Source: Listeria ivanovii subsp. ivanovii (GTDB taxonomy: Bacteria; Bacillota; Bacilli; Lactobacillales; Listeriaceae). From it: DNA of 64,000 bases. Positions 37,857-46,852 of this stretch are shown here, one piece after another. Numbering within the stretch: position 1 is the first letter of the stretch; every line of letters starts with the position of its first letter. The notes under the pieces are model-generated. The model searched no databases and was not told where the DNA came from. It saw only the letters and a list, made by a program, of their open reading frames with translations. The position numbers and the translations under genes are program-made. The stretch lies in contig NZ_LT906478.1 in NCBI RefSeq assembly GCF_900187025.1, positions 1,348,001 through 1,412,000 on the forward strand. Reading direction: 5' to 3'.

Positions 37857-37956
37857 ATGGCTTTTTTAATCACTTAAAAATGCACAATCGCTTTCATACA
37901 TAAATGAAATAATTACTAGCGTGTAAAACATACAAAGCAATTAAGTGGAAAGCCAT
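37857..37956 (+). other. Nested inverted repeats, candidate structured RNA before the ABC genes
   Basis: Outer arms ATGGCTTT (37857-37864) and AAAGCCAT (37949-37956), next CACTTAA (37871-37877) and TTAAGTG (37941-37947), and inside TTTCAT/ATGAAA and CGCT/AGCG. The pairs are properly nested. The region holds no usable reading frame (only MAFLIT after a site with no spacer). Confidence 0.4.
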
Positions 37957-38085
37957 TAACAACAAACGGATAAAAAACTCGGAACCTTCTTCGGGAGGAA
38001 GTACGGGGAGAGGCGGCGTCCTTCGAGAGAATCGCGCGAGTGGCTGTTTTTCCAGTTTGAACCAGACGACAAGGGGAGTGAAGAA

Positions 38086-39627
38086 GTGGACTTTGTTATT
38101 GAAATGTTAGGAATCAGGAAGGAATTCTCTGGATTTGTAGCAAATGATAACATTACCTTACAATTAAAGCAGGGTGAAATCCATGCTTTGTTAGGTGAGA
38201 ATGGCGCAGGGAAATCTACGCTAATGAATGTCTTGTTTGGTTTATATGAACCAGATGGTGGCGAAATTCGCGTTCGTGGCACAAAAGAAAATATCAATAG
38301 CCCGAACAAAGCGAATGAACTTGGAATCGGTATGGTCCATCAGCATTTTATGTTAGTGGATAAATTTACGGTTGCTGAGAACATCATTCTCGGGAAAGAG
38401 CCAAGCAAACTAGGTGTTATCGAAAAGAAAAAAGCAGTAGAGGAAATAAAAGAAATTTCTGATCGTTACGGTTTGCGTGTAGATCCAAATGCAGTTGTGA
38501 GAGATATTTCCATCGGTATGCAACAACGGGTTGAGATTTTAAAAACACTTTATCGTGGAGCAGACATTTTAATTTTCGATGAACCAACCGCTGTTTTAAC
38601 ACCTCAAGAAATTAAAGAATTGATTCAAATTATGCGCTCACTAATTAAAGAAGGCAAATCAATTATTTTAATTACACATAAATTAAAAGAAATTATGGAT
38701 GTTTGTGACCGTGTAACTGTTATCCGCCGTGGTAAAGGTATGGGTACGGTGAACGTTCCTGAAACAACGCCACAAGATTTGGCCAATTTAATGGTTGGTC
38801 GTGAAGTTGTCTTTACAACTGAAAAAACCGAAGCGCATCCTGGTAAAGATGTTTTGGAAGTAAAAGATTTAGTTGTCAAAGAAAGTCGTGGTGTCGAAAG
38901 TGTTCGTGGACTTAATTTAACTGTCAGAGCTGGTGAAATTGTTGGGATTGCAGGAGTAGACGGAAACGGCCAAAGTGAGCTGATTTCTGCAATTGCTGGT
39001 CTTTCCAAAGTAACAAGCGGTACTATTCAATTAAATGGCGAACACATCGAAAATAAAAAGCCTCGTAAAATAACCGAGGCCGGCCTAGGACATATCCCAG
39101 AAGATCGTCATAAACACGGTTTAGTACTGGAAATGTCACTTGGAGAAAATATTGCGCTACAAACTTATTACAAGAAACCGATTTCTAGCAAAGGCTTTTT
39201 AAATCACAAAGCAATGTATGAGTTTGCTCGTGAACTGATTGAAGAATACGATGTTCGTGCAAGTAGCGAATACGTAGCAGCAAAATCGCTTTCAGGCGGT
39301 AACCAACAAAAAGCGATTATTGCAAGGGAGATTCATCGTAATCCAGATTTCTTAATTGCGGCTCAACCAACACGCGGACTTGATGTTGGGGCAATTGAAT
39401 TCATCCATCGACGCTTAATTGAACAACGAGATAATGGAAAAGCAGTGTTACTTATGTCGTTTGAACTAGATGAAATTATGAATGTTAGTGATCGGATTGC
39501 CGTTATTTATGAAGGGAAAATTGTTGCTATTGTTGACCCGAAAGAAACAACAGAGCAAGAACTTGGTTTAATGATGGCTGGTTCATCCAAACAAGAAGCG
39601 GAAACGGGGGAAAAAGAACATGTCTAA
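38086..39627 (+). CDS. Nucleoside ABC transporter ATP-binding protein (NupO-like)
   Basis: A 513-residue protein with two ABC domains, like RbsA/YufO. The first half has Walker A GENGAGKST, signature SIGMQQRVEILKTL and Walker B LIFDEPTAVLTP. The second half has a degenerate Walker A (GVDGNGQSEL) and LSGGNQQKAIIAREI with AAQPTRGLDVGA. GTG start after AAGGGGAGTG. It follows tcsA after 425 bases and overlaps the first permease by eight bases. Energises nucleoside uptake. Confidence 0.93.
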   Translation: MDFVIEMLGIRKEFSGFVANDNITLQLKQGEIHALLGENGAGKSTLMNVLFGLYEPDGGEIRVRGTKENINSPNKANELGIGMVHQHFMLVDKFTVAENIILGKEPSKLGVIEKKKAVEEIKEISDRYGLRVDPNAVVRDISIGMQQRVEILKTLYRGADILIFDEPTAVLTPQEIKELIQIMRSLIKEGKSIILITHKLKEIMDVCDRVTVIRRGKGMGTVNVPETTPQDLANLMVGREVVFTTEKTEAHPGKDVLEVKDLVVKESRGVESVRGLNLTVRAGEIVGIAGVDGNGQSELISAIAGLSKVTSGTIQLNGEHIENKKPRKITEAGLGHIPEDRHKHGLVLEMSLGENIALQTYYKKPISSKGFLNHKAMYEFARELIEEYDVRASSEYVAAKSLSGGNQQKAIIAREIHRNPDFLIAAQPTRGLDVGAIEFIHRRLIEQRDNGKAVLLMSFELDEIMNVSDRIAVIYEGKIVAIVDPKETTEQELGLMMAGSSKQEAETGEKEHV

Positions 39628-40672
39628 ACGACTACAAGCGTTAGTTATCCCAATTACAGCCGTTATTCTTGGACTTATCTGTGGTGCGATTATCATGCTT
39701 ATTTTTGGATATGATCCAATTGCTGGTTATTCAGCACTCGTTGAAGGTGTTATTGGTGAACCATTCTATATTGGTGAAACTATTCGTCAAGCCACTCCTT
39801 ATATTTTAGTTGGTTTGTCTGTTGCTGTTGCCTTTAAAGCTGGTCTTTTCAATATTGGAGCAGAAGGTCAAATGTTGATGGGCTGGTTAGGTTCTATCAT
39901 CATCGCAGTAAATTTTGATGGCTTAACAAAATGGATTCATTTGCCGCTTGCGATTATTACTGGGATGGTTTTCGGTGCTATTTGGGCATTTATTCCAGGT
40001 ATTTTAAAAGCAACTTTACGTGTGAATGAAGTTATTGTAACCATCATGCTTAACTATACAGCACTTTATATTTTCAACTATGTGGTACAAAATTTACTTA
40101 CGGATGGTTTAGATAAGACGGAGGCTATTCATGAATCTGCTTCTTTACAATCGGAACTATTACAATCAATGACCGATTACTCCTCGCTACATTGGGGGAT
40201 ATTAATCGCACTTGGTTTTGCACTTATTATTTGGTTAATGTTAAATAAAACAACATTTGGTTATGAAATCGAAGCAGTTGGATTTAACGAAAATGCTTCA
40301 CAGTATGCCGGTATGAGTGTAAAGAAAACAATTATCTTCTCAATGGTTATTGCTGGGGCGCTTGCTGGTCTTGGTGGCGTAATGGAAGGACTTGGGACAT
40401 ATGGAAATGCATATGTATTAGCTTCTTCTCCTGGGATAGGTTTTGATGGTATCGCTGTAGCATTACTGGGTGGAAGTTCTCCAATTGGAATCGTCTTCTC
40501 GGCAATTTTGTTTGGTGCGTTAAAAGTTGGTGCACTAAATATGCCAGCAGTAGCAGGAGTTCCAAACGAATTAGTCAATGTCATTATCGCTCTGATTATC
40601 TTCTTTGTGGCATCCAGCTACATTATCCGCTGGGCGATGGCAAAATTTAAGAAGGGGGCGAAAGCAGAATGA
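39620..40672 (+). CDS. Nucleoside ABC transporter permease (NupP-like)
   Basis: A 350-residue BPD-transport type II (RbsC-like) permease with about ten hydrophobic helices; the family motif FNIGAEGQMLMGWLG near residue 80 and AGALAGLGGVMEGLG in the second half are visible. Starts inside the ATPase gene (eight-base overlap) after GGGGG, and overlaps the next permease by four bases. Pairs with the next gene to form the membrane channel. Confidence 0.93.
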   Translation: MSKRLQALVIPITAVILGLICGAIIMLIFGYDPIAGYSALVEGVIGEPFYIGETIRQATPYILVGLSVAVAFKAGLFNIGAEGQMLMGWLGSIIIAVNFDGLTKWIHLPLAIITGMVFGAIWAFIPGILKATLRVNEVIVTIMLNYTALYIFNYVVQNLLTDGLDKTEAIHESASLQSELLQSMTDYSSLHWGILIALGFALIIWLMLNKTTFGYEIEAVGFNENASQYAGMSVKKTIIFSMVIAGALAGLGGVMEGLGTYGNAYVLASSPGIGFDGIAVALLGGSSPIGIVFSAILFGALKVGALNMPAVAGVPNELVNVIIALIIFFVASSYIIRWAMAKFKKGAKAE

Positions 40673-41619
40673 CAGCCATTTTAGCGACAATTGTTTCTAG
40701 TACACTGCTTATGGCAGGCCCGCTAATTTTTACTGCACTCGGGGGCGTTTACTCTGAACGTGGTGGTGTAGTTAACATTGGACTAGAAGGTATGATGGTA
40801 ATGGGGGCATTCTCAGCTATCGTCTTTAACCTTACTTTCCAAGATACTTTTGGGGCCTTAACTCCTTGGATATCACTTATTGCGGCAATGCTTGTTGGGG
40901 GAGTCTTCTCACTAGTTCATGCCGTTGCAACGATTAATTTCCGCGCTGACCATGTAATCAGTGGTGTAGCTATTAACTTTTTAGCAACTGGTCTATCTTT
41001 ATTCCTTGTAAAAGTAATTTATGATAAAGGCCAAACAGATCAAATTAAGTATTACTTTGGTAAACCAGATATTCCTGTTTTAAGTGATATCCCAGTTATT
41101 GGCGATATTTTCTTCAAAAACGTTCCGGTAATGAGTTATGTTGCGATTTTATTCGCGATCGTTTCGTGGTTTATTATTTACAAAACTCGCTTTGGTCTTC
41201 GTCTTCGTTCTGTAGGGGAGCATCCTCTTGCAGCTGATACGATGGGAATCAAAGTTCGCTGGATGAGATATCAAGGTGTTATCATCTCTGGTATTCTTGG
41301 TGGTCTTGGTGGTGCGGTTTATGCCCAATCATTTACACTTGATTTTGGCCATGCAACCATCTCTGGTCAAGGTTATATGGCACTTGCCGCAATGATTTTT
41401 GGTAAATGGAACCCACTTGGCGCAATGGGAGCTGCCATTTTCTTCGGATTTGCGCAATGTTTGGCCATTTCTGGTGGTTCATTACCATTCTTCAAAGACA
41501 TTCCAGACGTTTACTTACAAATTGCACCTTATGTGTTAACAATTCTTGCTCTAGTTGGCTTTATCGGTAAATCCGAAGCGCCAAAAGCAGACGGTGTTAA
41601 CTACATTAAAGGAAAATAA
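40669..41619 (+). CDS. Nucleoside ABC transporter permease (NupQ-like)
   Basis: A 316-residue permease, the second half of the channel. It has about eight to ten hydrophobic segments and the motif GGVVNIGLEGMMVMGAFSA, equivalent to the FNIGAEGQ motif of its partner, and SGILGGLGGAVYAQS. Translation is coupled to the preceding permease (ATGA overlap). Ends before a strong terminator at 41627. Confidence 0.93.
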   Translation: MTAILATIVSSTLLMAGPLIFTALGGVYSERGGVVNIGLEGMMVMGAFSAIVFNLTFQDTFGALTPWISLIAAMLVGGVFSLVHAVATINFRADHVISGVAINFLATGLSLFLVKVIYDKGQTDQIKYYFGKPDIPVLSDIPVIGDIFFKNVPVMSYVAILFAIVSWFIIYKTRFGLRLRSVGEHPLAADTMGIKVRWMRYQGVIISGILGGLGGAVYAQSFTLDFGHATISGQGYMALAAMIFGKWNPLGAMGAAIFFGFAQCLAISGGSLPFFKDIPDVYLQIAPYVLTILALVGFIGKSEAPKADGVNYIKGK

Positions 41620-41626
41620 TAATGGT

Positions 41627-41660
41627 AACAGCCTAGATTTGGTTCTAGGCTGTTTTTTTA
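41627..41660 (+). terminator. Terminator of the nucleoside transporter operon
   Basis: AACAGCCTAGA (41627-41637) pairs with TCTAGGCTGTT (41644-41654), followed by T. Confidence 0.93.
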
Positions 41661-41735
41661 TGCTAGAAAATTGTGCGCGACAACAACTTAGGATACAATA
41701 GATAAGTGAGATAATTGCTTGAAAGGAGCATAATA

Positions 41736-43028
41736 ATGACAAACAAAATATTTCAAGAAAAAGTTGGTCCGGTTGTATTAACTATCGTACCCACCGAAAA
41801 ATATAAATCAAATAAAATTGTGTTTAAATTTCGTGCTCCATTAGAAAGAGAAACAGTAACAAAACGTTCCCTTCTTTCGATATTGTTAGAAACAAATAGT
41901 GAAAAATATCCTACACAAACTGCTTTTAGAAAGCAATTAGCTAATTTATACGGTGCTAATTTCTACACAACGACGGCAAAAAAAGGCAACGAACATGTGT
42001 TAACAGTCATTTTTGATATGATTGACGGACAATATGTTTCTGATGGCGACCATATGCTTGAAGATGCTTTTGCTTTTATCGAAGAGGCGCTTTTTCATCC
42101 GAATGCTACAAATGGTGTTTTTGATGTAGAAACACTTTCAAGAGAAAAAGAAAATTTGAAAAGCAGTTTAGAAGGTATTTATGATGATAAAATTCGTTTT
42201 GCTTCTAAACGTTTAGTAGAAGAAATGTTCCAAGAGGATGAATATCGCTTTGGTGCAGCTGGTGTGCTAGAGGATATTGATAGCATCACGCCTGAAGACT
42301 TATACGCTTATTATTTACAATTTATCGCAGAAGATACGATAGAAATATTCATTTGTGGAGACGTGACGAAAGAACAAGTAACCCCTCTAATTAAGAAAAT
42401 GGCTTTCTCTGCACGTTCGGAACGCAAAGGTGTATTTTATACGAAAGATGCACCAAAAAATGTACAAATTATTCATGAAAAACAAGCAATTAATCAAGGT
42501 AAACTAGTTTTAGGTTACCAAACAGATACATTGTTTGGCGATGATGATTTTGTTGCCTTGCAGCTTGCAAATGGATTATTAGGCGGTTTTGCTAATTCGA
42601 AAATCTTTATAAATGTTCGAGAAAAAGCTAGTTTAGCTTATTATGCATCTAGTCGAATTGATTCTTTTAAAGGATTTATGGTCATTTCTGCAGGTATTGA
42701 TGAAGTAAACTATGAACAAGCTTTAAATATCATTCAAGAACAGGTAGTTGCTATGCAGCAAGGGGATTTTACGAGTGAGGAGTTAAATCAAACAAAAGAA
42801 ATGCTTGTGAACCAATTGTTAGAAACAAATGATCAAGCGCAAGGATTAATTGAGCTTGTATACAATAATGTGCTAAGGGAAGCTGATTTAGATCTTAACA
42901 ATTGGATTGCAAAAATAAAAGCAACCACAAAAGAAGAAGTCGTTCAAGCAATTAATAAAATCAAACCAGATACTATTTATTTCTTAAGCAAGGGAGGAGA
43001 AGAACTTCATGGAAAAAATCACATTTGA
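41736..43028 (+). CDS. ymfF: M16 peptidase-like protein YmfF (inactive partner)
   Basis: A 430-residue protein of the insulinase/M16 fold without the zinc motif HxxEH in its N-terminal half, so probably a structural partner of the next gene's protease. M16-type C-terminal segment QLANGLLGGFANSKIFINVREKASLAYY is well conserved. The ATG at 41736 lies 10 bases after AAAGGAG. It overlaps the next gene by 20 bases, consistent with a two-subunit complex as in other M16B pairs. Confidence 0.88.
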   Translation: MTNKIFQEKVGPVVLTIVPTEKYKSNKIVFKFRAPLERETVTKRSLLSILLETNSEKYPTQTAFRKQLANLYGANFYTTTAKKGNEHVLTVIFDMIDGQYVSDGDHMLEDAFAFIEEALFHPNATNGVFDVETLSREKENLKSSLEGIYDDKIRFASKRLVEEMFQEDEYRFGAAGVLEDIDSITPEDLYAYYLQFIAEDTIEIFICGDVTKEQVTPLIKKMAFSARSERKGVFYTKDAPKNVQIIHEKQAINQGKLVLGYQTDTLFGDDDFVALQLANGLLGGFANSKIFINVREKASLAYYASSRIDSFKGFMVISAGIDEVNYEQALNIIQEQVVAMQQGDFTSEELNQTKEMLVNQLLETNDQAQGLIELVYNNVLREADLDLNNWIAKIKATTKEEVVQAINKIKPDTIYFLSKGGEELHGKNHI

Positions 43029-44292
43029 GCAAGTAAAAGAAGCTGTTTTCCATGAGAAAATGGCGAATGGTTTACAAGTCTATCTTCTTCCCAAAAAAGG
43101 TTTTAGCAAGACTTACGCAGTATTTACAACAAACTATGGTTCTATTGATAATAATTTTGCGCCAATCGGAGAAACAGAATTCACAAAAGTACCAGATGGA
43201 ATTGCTCACTTTTTAGAACATAAAATGTTTGAAAAAGAAGATGGCGACGTGTTTTTTAAATTTGGAGAAAAAGGAGCATTTACAAACGCCTTTACTTCTT
43301 TTACAAAAACAGCTTATCTCTTCTCAAGTACATCACGCGTGGAAGAAAATCTAGAAACATTAATTGATTTTGTACAAGAACCATATTTTACAGAAGAAAC
43401 GGTAGAAAAGGAAAAAGGTATTATCGGACAAGAAATTAGAATGTATGACGATGATCCGGATTTTCGTGCATATTTTGGCGTAATCGAAAACATGTACCAC
43501 AATCATCCAGTAAAAATTGACATTGCTGGAACAGTGGAATCCATAGCGGAAATCAACAAAGATTTACTATATCTTTGTTATAACACTTTTTATCACCCAA
43601 GTAATATGGTATTATTTGTTGTTGGGAATCTAGAACCAGAAGAAATGATGAACCAAATTCGCGCTAACCAATCGAAAAAATCATTTCCAAAAGCAGCTCC
43701 TATTAAACGACACTTTCCGGAAGAACCAAAAACAGTTGCTGTAAAAGAACGCAAAATGAAATTTCCGGTTCAAATCGCGAAAAATTTAGTGGGAATTAAA
43801 GAAGATATTGGCTCGTTAGAAGGTCAAGCAGCCATTAAACAAGAAATTATTGGTGACGTAGCGCTTGAAATGTTATTCGGAACAACTTCTGACACATACC
43901 TAGCACTATATAATGAAGGAATTATTGACGATACATTTGGTTACGATTATACTCTCCAAGATAGCTTTTCATTCGTGCTTGTTGGTGGCGATGCAAAAAA
44001 TCCAGATGAACAAACAGCTAAAATATTAGAAGCTATTCAAGGAGCAGCAAAAAATGGTTTACAAGCAGCAGATTTGGCACTTGTAAAACGGAAACGCATT
44101 GGTCAGTTCCTACGCTCACTTAATTCACCAGAGTTCATTGCTAACCAGTTTAGTCAATATGTCATGAAATCTGCTTCCTTGTTTGATATTTTACCACTAA
44201 TGGAAACAGTTACATTGGAAGAGGTTAATGCATTCGTGAAGAACTTGGATGCACAGGAACGAACTACCACATTTCAATTACTTCCGGAATAA
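43009..44292 (+). CDS. ymfH: M16 zinc peptidase YmfH
   Basis: A 427-residue peptidase. It has the inverted zinc motif HFLEH (within DGIAHFLEHKMFEKEDGD) and the downstream glutamate of EKEKGIIGQEIRMYDDDPDFR, so it should be catalytically active. Starts inside ymfF nine bases after an AGGAG site. In Bacillus the pair lies between spoIIIE and pgsA, as here. Substrate unknown; roles in peptide processing are inferred. Confidence 0.9.
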   Translation: MEKITFEQVKEAVFHEKMANGLQVYLLPKKGFSKTYAVFTTNYGSIDNNFAPIGETEFTKVPDGIAHFLEHKMFEKEDGDVFFKFGEKGAFTNAFTSFTKTAYLFSSTSRVEENLETLIDFVQEPYFTEETVEKEKGIIGQEIRMYDDDPDFRAYFGVIENMYHNHPVKIDIAGTVESIAEINKDLLYLCYNTFYHPSNMVLFVVGNLEPEEMMNQIRANQSKKSFPKAAPIKRHFPEEPKTVAVKERKMKFPVQIAKNLVGIKEDIGSLEGQAAIKQEIIGDVALEMLFGTTSDTYLALYNEGIIDDTFGYDYTLQDSFSFVLVGGDAKNPDEQTAKILEAIQGAAKNGLQAADLALVKRKRIGQFLRSLNSPEFIANQFSQYVMKSASLFDILPLMETVTLEEVNAFVKNLDAQERTTTFQLLPE

Positions 44293-44300
44293 GTAGAAAG

Positions 44301-44347
44301 TGACTAACGATTTTTTAGTATAATAAATAGCAAAAAATCGTTAGTCA
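44301..44347. repeat. Perfect 16-base inverted repeat before ymfI
   Basis: TGACTAACGATTTTTT (44301-44316) and AAAAAATCGTTAGTCA (44332-44347) flank a 15-base loop that contains TATAAT (44319-44324). There is no T tract after the second arm, so it is not a standard terminator for the plus strand. It may be a hairpin that ends ymfH mRNA or an operator around a promoter. Confidence 0.7.
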
Positions 44348-44387
44348 TGCTATCATAAAAGAAATAGACTGGAAAGGGTTGCCTTTT

Positions 44388-45119
44388 TTGGATAAAGAAA
44401 TAAAATATGCTTTTGTAACTGGAGCTAGTGGAGAAATTGGACAAGCGATTTGTTTATCCCTTGCAAGAGCTGGCTGGAACTTGTATATTCATTACTATCA
44501 AAATAAACAAGCTGTAGAAAGTTTATTGCCACATTTACTAGCTGAAAATGTTGATGTTATCCCGATTCAGGCTAACTTTGACGATATTACGAGTGTGGCA
44601 GAAATGGAAAAGCAAGTTTTTCAAATAGATGCATTTATCCATGCGGCCGGGAGCTCGCATTATGCGTTATTTCAGGATATGACAGATATAGATATAACTA
44701 AATTATGGAATGTGCACATGTTCATACCAATGCAATTAATCCGGACTTTTATTCCAAAGCTAACGAAAAGTAAACAAGGAAGAATCGTGTTTATTAGTTC
44801 AATTTGGGGCGAGGTTGGAGCGGCAATGGAAGTAGCTTATTCAACTGTAAAAGGTGCACAAATTGCCTTTTGCCGTGCGTTAAGTCAAGAACTTGGCCCT
44901 TCTGGAACAACTGTGAATGCAGTTGCGCCAGGAGTCGTACAAACTAAAATGATGGATCAGTTTTCCACTGAAGAACAAGCTATACTTCGTGAGGAAATTC
45001 CCTTCAAACGTTTTGCCAAACCACAAGAAATTGCAGATACAATAGAATTCATAACAAGTAAAAAAGCAAACTATATCACTGGAGAAGTTTTGCGCATAAA
45101 TGGCGGTTGGCTTATGTGA
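44388..45119 (+). CDS. ymfI: SDR-family reductase YmfI (FabG-like)
   Basis: A 243-residue short-chain dehydrogenase: N-terminal FVTGASGEIGQAICLSLARAGW (NADP loop), HAAGSSHY, catalytic FISSIWGEV and YSTVKGA (Tyr-x3-Lys), and C-terminal ITGEVLRINGGWLM. In Bacillus subtilis YmfI is needed for 5-aminopentanol modification of EF-P, so the efp gene at 2756 could be its substrate gene here. TTG at 44388 lies nine bases after AAAGGG and is preferred over TTG at 44379. The next gene overlaps its end in another frame region. Confidence 0.87.
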   Translation: MDKEIKYAFVTGASGEIGQAICLSLARAGWNLYIHYYQNKQAVESLLPHLLAENVDVIPIQANFDDITSVAEMEKQVFQIDAFIHAAGSSHYALFQDMTDIDITKLWNVHMFIPMQLIRTFIPKLTKSKQGRIVFISSIWGEVGAAMEVAYSTVKGAQIAFCRALSQELGPSGTTVNAVAPGVVQTKMMDQFSTEEQAILREEIPFKRFAKPQEIADTIEFITSKKANYITGEVLRINGGWLM

Positions 45120-45168
45120 AATTAGTAAAAAGTGGAAATTTTATATTAGTAATGGTAGGTGTTTAATT

Positions 45169-46122
45169 TTGACAGAACTCGGTGATAAACTGAAACAAGC
45201 TAGACGTGAAAAAGGACTCAGTTTAGACGACTTACAACAAATAACGAAAATTCAAAAACGTTATTTAGTAGCGATTGAAGAAGGTAATTATGCTGTAATG
45301 CCTGGAAAATTTTATGCAAGGGCATTTATTAAACAATATGCAGAGGCGGTTGGACTCGATAGTGCAATACTCTTTGACGAGTTTGAAAGTGAAGTGCCTG
45401 AAACGCCGCAACAAGAAGTGGTTAATAATGAGCCATCACGAGTACAAAGTAAAAGAAATCCAATGCCTGCGCAATCTGTGGGCAATCAAGCAAGCTCACG
45501 TAATCGTTTTTTTGATATTTTACCAAAAATCTTAATTGCTTTATTTATTGTTTTTATCTTATTCATCGTTTGGTTTTTCTTGCTTAATAAACAGGATAAC
45601 TCGACTGAAAAAGTAAAAACAGATACAAGCAATCCAACGGTGAAAGTGGAAGATTCAACTAAAAACGAAGATACGAATAAAGATACTACCAAAAAAGACA
45701 CAACGGAAAAAGATACAAGTAAAGACACAACAACAAAAGATAAAGAAACAACGGATAAAACAGAAGACAAGTCCAAAGAAGTGGAAGTAACTAAAGGCGA
45801 AACATCTGGTAATGCCACCACTTATACAGTGAAAAATACAGATAAAATGGCACTTTCTCTTAGTGCAACTGGCGATTCATGGATTGGCGTGTCTGATGTA
45901 AGTGGGAACACTATCCAAAATGTTACTTTATCCGAACAAAATCCATCTGTCGAAATTGATTTAGGAACAAATAAAACTGTTACAGTTGTGATTGGAAATG
46001 CACCAGTAACAACCGTGAAAATCAATGGCGAACAAATTGAGCTAGCGCCAACACTTGTTAAACAGGTATTAACTATTAATCTGGAATCTAGTGATAGCGA
46101 TACTAGTTCGGATACACAATAA
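45169..46122 (+). CDS. ymfM: RodZ-like membrane protein YmfM
   Basis: About 317 residues from a TTG at 45169 (TAGGTG seven bases upstream). An N-terminal Cro/CI-type helix-turn-helix (about 1-70, LGDKLKQARREKGLSLDDLQQ) is followed by a linker, a single transmembrane helix (about 113-136), a low-complexity segment built from K, D, T and E (about 140-205), and a C-terminal extracellular DUF4115 beta domain (about 215-305). This is the RodZ architecture, which links MreB to the elongation machinery and cell shape. Confidence 0.88.
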   Translation: MTELGDKLKQARREKGLSLDDLQQITKIQKRYLVAIEEGNYAVMPGKFYARAFIKQYAEAVGLDSAILFDEFESEVPETPQQEVVNNEPSRVQSKRNPMPAQSVGNQASSRNRFFDILPKILIALFIVFILFIVWFFLLNKQDNSTEKVKTDTSNPTVKVEDSTKNEDTNKDTTKKDTTEKDTSKDTTTKDKETTDKTEDKSKEVEVTKGETSGNATTYTVKNTDKMALSLSATGDSWIGVSDVSGNTIQNVTLSEQNPSVEIDLGTNKTVTVVIGNAPVTTVKINGEQIELAPTLVKQVLTINLESSDSDTSSDTQ

Positions 46123-46133
46123 TAGACGTTATA

Positions 46134-46170
46134 TGGCGAAATCTAGCAATTAGATTTCGCCAACATTTTT
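46134..46170 (+). terminator. Hairpin after ymfM
   Basis: A perfect 12-base-pair stem (TGGCGAAATCTA, 46134-46145, with 46151-46162) followed by ACATTTTT. Probably partial termination before pgsA, which has no separate obvious promoter. Confidence 0.7.
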
Positions 46171-46206
46171 AGTACATACAGTTTGAATGAAAAAGGAGAG
46201 AAAAAA

Positions 46207-46785
46207 ATGAATTTGCCAAATAAATTAACGGTTATCCGGATTTTTATGATACCAATTTTTGTTATTCTTTGTGTGGTGCCCTTTAATTGGGGTAGCGTTA
46301 CTTGGCTCGATTCTACCATCCCAGTTACAAGCTTAGTTGCTACCATTATTTTCATCATAGCAGCTCTTACAGACTGGTTTGACGGCCATCTAGCACGTAA
46401 ATATAATTTGATTACCAATTTCGGTAAATTTGCAGATCCGATGGCTGATAAGCTTCTTGTGGCAGCAGCGTTTATTATTCTAGTAGAAATGCACATTGCT
46501 CCTTCTTGGGTCGTTATTTTAATCATCAGTCGTGAACTTGCTGTGACAGGTCTTCGTTTGCTTTTAGTAGAAGGTGGAGAAGTACTAGCGGCAGGTCAAC
46601 TTGGGAAAATTAAAACCTTCACACAAATGATTGCTATTCCATTAATGCTATTAGATAATTTCCCATTTGCTTGGACAGGTATTCGCGTTGATTTAATTTT
46701 CTTATATGTTTGTGCGTTCTTTGCAGTATGGTCTGGGATTGACTATTTCTACAAAAACCGTGGCGTATTTAAAGGCTCCATGTAA
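46207..46785 (+). CDS. pgsA: Phosphatidylglycerophosphate synthase
   Basis: A 192-residue CDP-alcohol phosphatidyltransferase making phosphatidylglycerol phosphate from CDP-diacylglycerol and glycerol-3-phosphate. The family signature (Asp-x2-Asp-Gly-x2-Ala-Arg-x8-Gly-x3-Asp-x3-Asp) is complete in DWFDGHLARKYNLITNFGKF and the following ADPMADK. Four or more hydrophobic helices. ATG at 46207 lies after AAAAAGGAG. Essential membrane-lipid gene, ordered before cinA-recA as in Bacillus. Confidence 0.95.
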   Translation: MNLPNKLTVIRIFMIPIFVILCVVPFNWGSVTWLDSTIPVTSLVATIIFIIAALTDWFDGHLARKYNLITNFGKFADPMADKLLVAAAFIILVEMHIAPSWVVILIISRELAVTGLRLLLVEGGEVLAAGQLGKIKTFTQMIAIPLMLLDNFPFAWTGIRVDLIFLYVCAFFAVWSGIDYFYKNRGVFKGSM

Positions 46786-46791
46786 TAAAGG

Positions 46792-46818
46792 AAAAAGCAT
46801 ACCATGTGTGCTTTTTTT
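46792..46818 (+). terminator. Terminator after pgsA
   Basis: AAAAAGCATAC (46792-46802) pairs with GTGTGCTTTTT (46806-46816), one G-U, with further T. Confidence 0.8.
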
Positions 46819-46852
46819 CTATACCAAGAATTTGTTAGGGAGATGAAAAGAA

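Noticed and set aside
37857-37877. Tiny frame MAFLIT after AAGGAG as a leader peptide.
   Set aside because: The binding site abuts the ATG with no spacer, and the bases form a hairpin arm instead.
37956-38309. A 117-codon minus-strand frame across the start of the ABC ATPase gene.
   Set aside because: Opposite a conserved ATPase N-terminus, no binding site, no recognisable protein.
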